Below, in pieces: positions 60,110 to 60,303 of a stretch of DNA of 60,303 nucleotides; position 1 is the stretch's first letter; each line of letters begins with the position of its first letter. Location of the stretch: contig CANPVS010000015.1 in the NCBI GenBank assembly GCA_947581795.1, positions 1 to 60,303 of the forward strand, given 5' to 3'. The DNA is from an uncultured Oscillospiraceae bacterium. GTDB taxonomy: Bacteria; Bacillota; Clostridia; Oscillospirales; Oscillospiraceae. A program made the position numbers and the translations under genes. Under the pieces are notes generated by a model. That model was not told where the DNA came from. It worked only from the letters and a program-made list of their open reading frames with translations, and did not search any database.

Positions 60110-60303
60110 ATGAGGTTTGATTATTTTTATGGCTCTCAAGCCGACAGCTTCGCCTTCTACCGCATCCCCCGCATTTTGGTCACGGGCGACGAGTTCCGGG
60201 GGCTATCCACCGACGCGAAGCTGCTATACGGCCTCATGCTTGACCGCATGGGCCTGTCCATACGCAACGGATGGTATGACGATATGGGCCGGGTGTTCAT
60301 CTA
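60110..60303 (+). CDS. RepA_N-family replication initiator, cut by the right edge
   Basis: The first 64 residues: MRFDYFYGSQADSFAFYRIPRILVTGDEFRGLSTDAKLLYGLMLDRMGLSIRNGWYDDMGRVFI. This matches RepA_N (replication initiator protein A), whose start is F-x-Y-F-Y-G-x-Q-A-x-x-F-x-F-Y-R-I-P and L-S-x-x-A-K-L-L-Y-G-L-M-L-D-R-M. Such genes lie on plasmids and on integrative conjugative elements of clostridia. It follows the second sortase by 4 bases behind GAGAGGATAACAAA, so the pilus genes and this gene share the element. Confidence 0.93.
   Translation, partial: MRFDYFYGSQADSFAFYRIPRILVTGDEFRGLSTDAKLLYGLMLDRMGLSIRNGWYDDMGRVFI

Overview
The window is one continuous stretch of a GC-rich, low-copy-repeat Firmicutes chromosome. 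The best fit is a gut clostridium of the Oscillospiraceae type (Flavonifractor, Lawsonibacter and Intestinimonas relatives); this is inferred from gene content and style, not from a search. Supporting signs are strong AGGAGG ribosome binding sites, an S-box riboswitch before metK, a CIRCE/HrcA site before hsp20, a long-form Hpf, sortases with LPxTG substrates, flavodiiron and acyl-CoA dehydrogenase genes, and a Feo iron system.

Layout. 1-2216: feoB (cut by the left edge) and two feoA genes behind a cluster of DtxR-like operators. 2345-5620: a small FakA-tail-like gene, then a less GC-rich block with an RCC1-repeat protein, a small membrane protein and an XRE regulator. 5696-7654: an SH3b wall-associated protein and purN. 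7754-13498: methyltransferase, RNA ligase and HD-polynucleotide kinase, followed by an HTH gene, a membrane Ser/Thr kinase and a secreted duplicated-domain protein; the first and fourth genes share a roughly 110-bp promoter element. 13548-22317: ThyX-like gene, rplM-rpsI, an alpha-amylase without a normal start codon, a secreted beta-helix protein, AraC, a self-regulated MarR, an Abi_2 defence gene and initiator tRNA. 22455-28396: aldo/keto reductase, ApbE, Mpg, a membrane protein and a radical SAM gene in one tight run, then XRE and an orphan ParB. 28463-37802: MATE, DUF523, hpf, SAM riboswitch-metK-ahcY, a collagen-like protein, trmO, ACT and DUF711. 37865-45841: nucleotidyltransferase, hsp20, an acyl-CoA dehydrogenase/EtfA/rubredoxin fusion next to a flavodiiron protein, then ACT-hom-lysC. 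46015-52045: MarR and the livJHMGF branched-chain amino-acid importer. 52124-52371: tRNA-Ala with a duplicated 5' fragment. 52372-60303: an accessory region with a thioester adhesin, a pilin, two sortases and a RepA_N replication initiator cut by the right edge. This looks like the start of a conjugative or plasmid-like element.

The most interesting units are the RNA-end-healing and ligation cassette with its kinase/HTH partner, the one-protein electron chain (acyl-CoA dehydrogenase to ETF FAD domain to rubredoxin) beside its likely terminal oxidase, and the pilus operon carried next to a mobile replication gene. Several families of non-coding repeats are scattered between genes: a covarying hairpin repeat (4 copies), a MITE-like palindrome (3 copies plus a partial one), and a pair of 31-bp palindromes.
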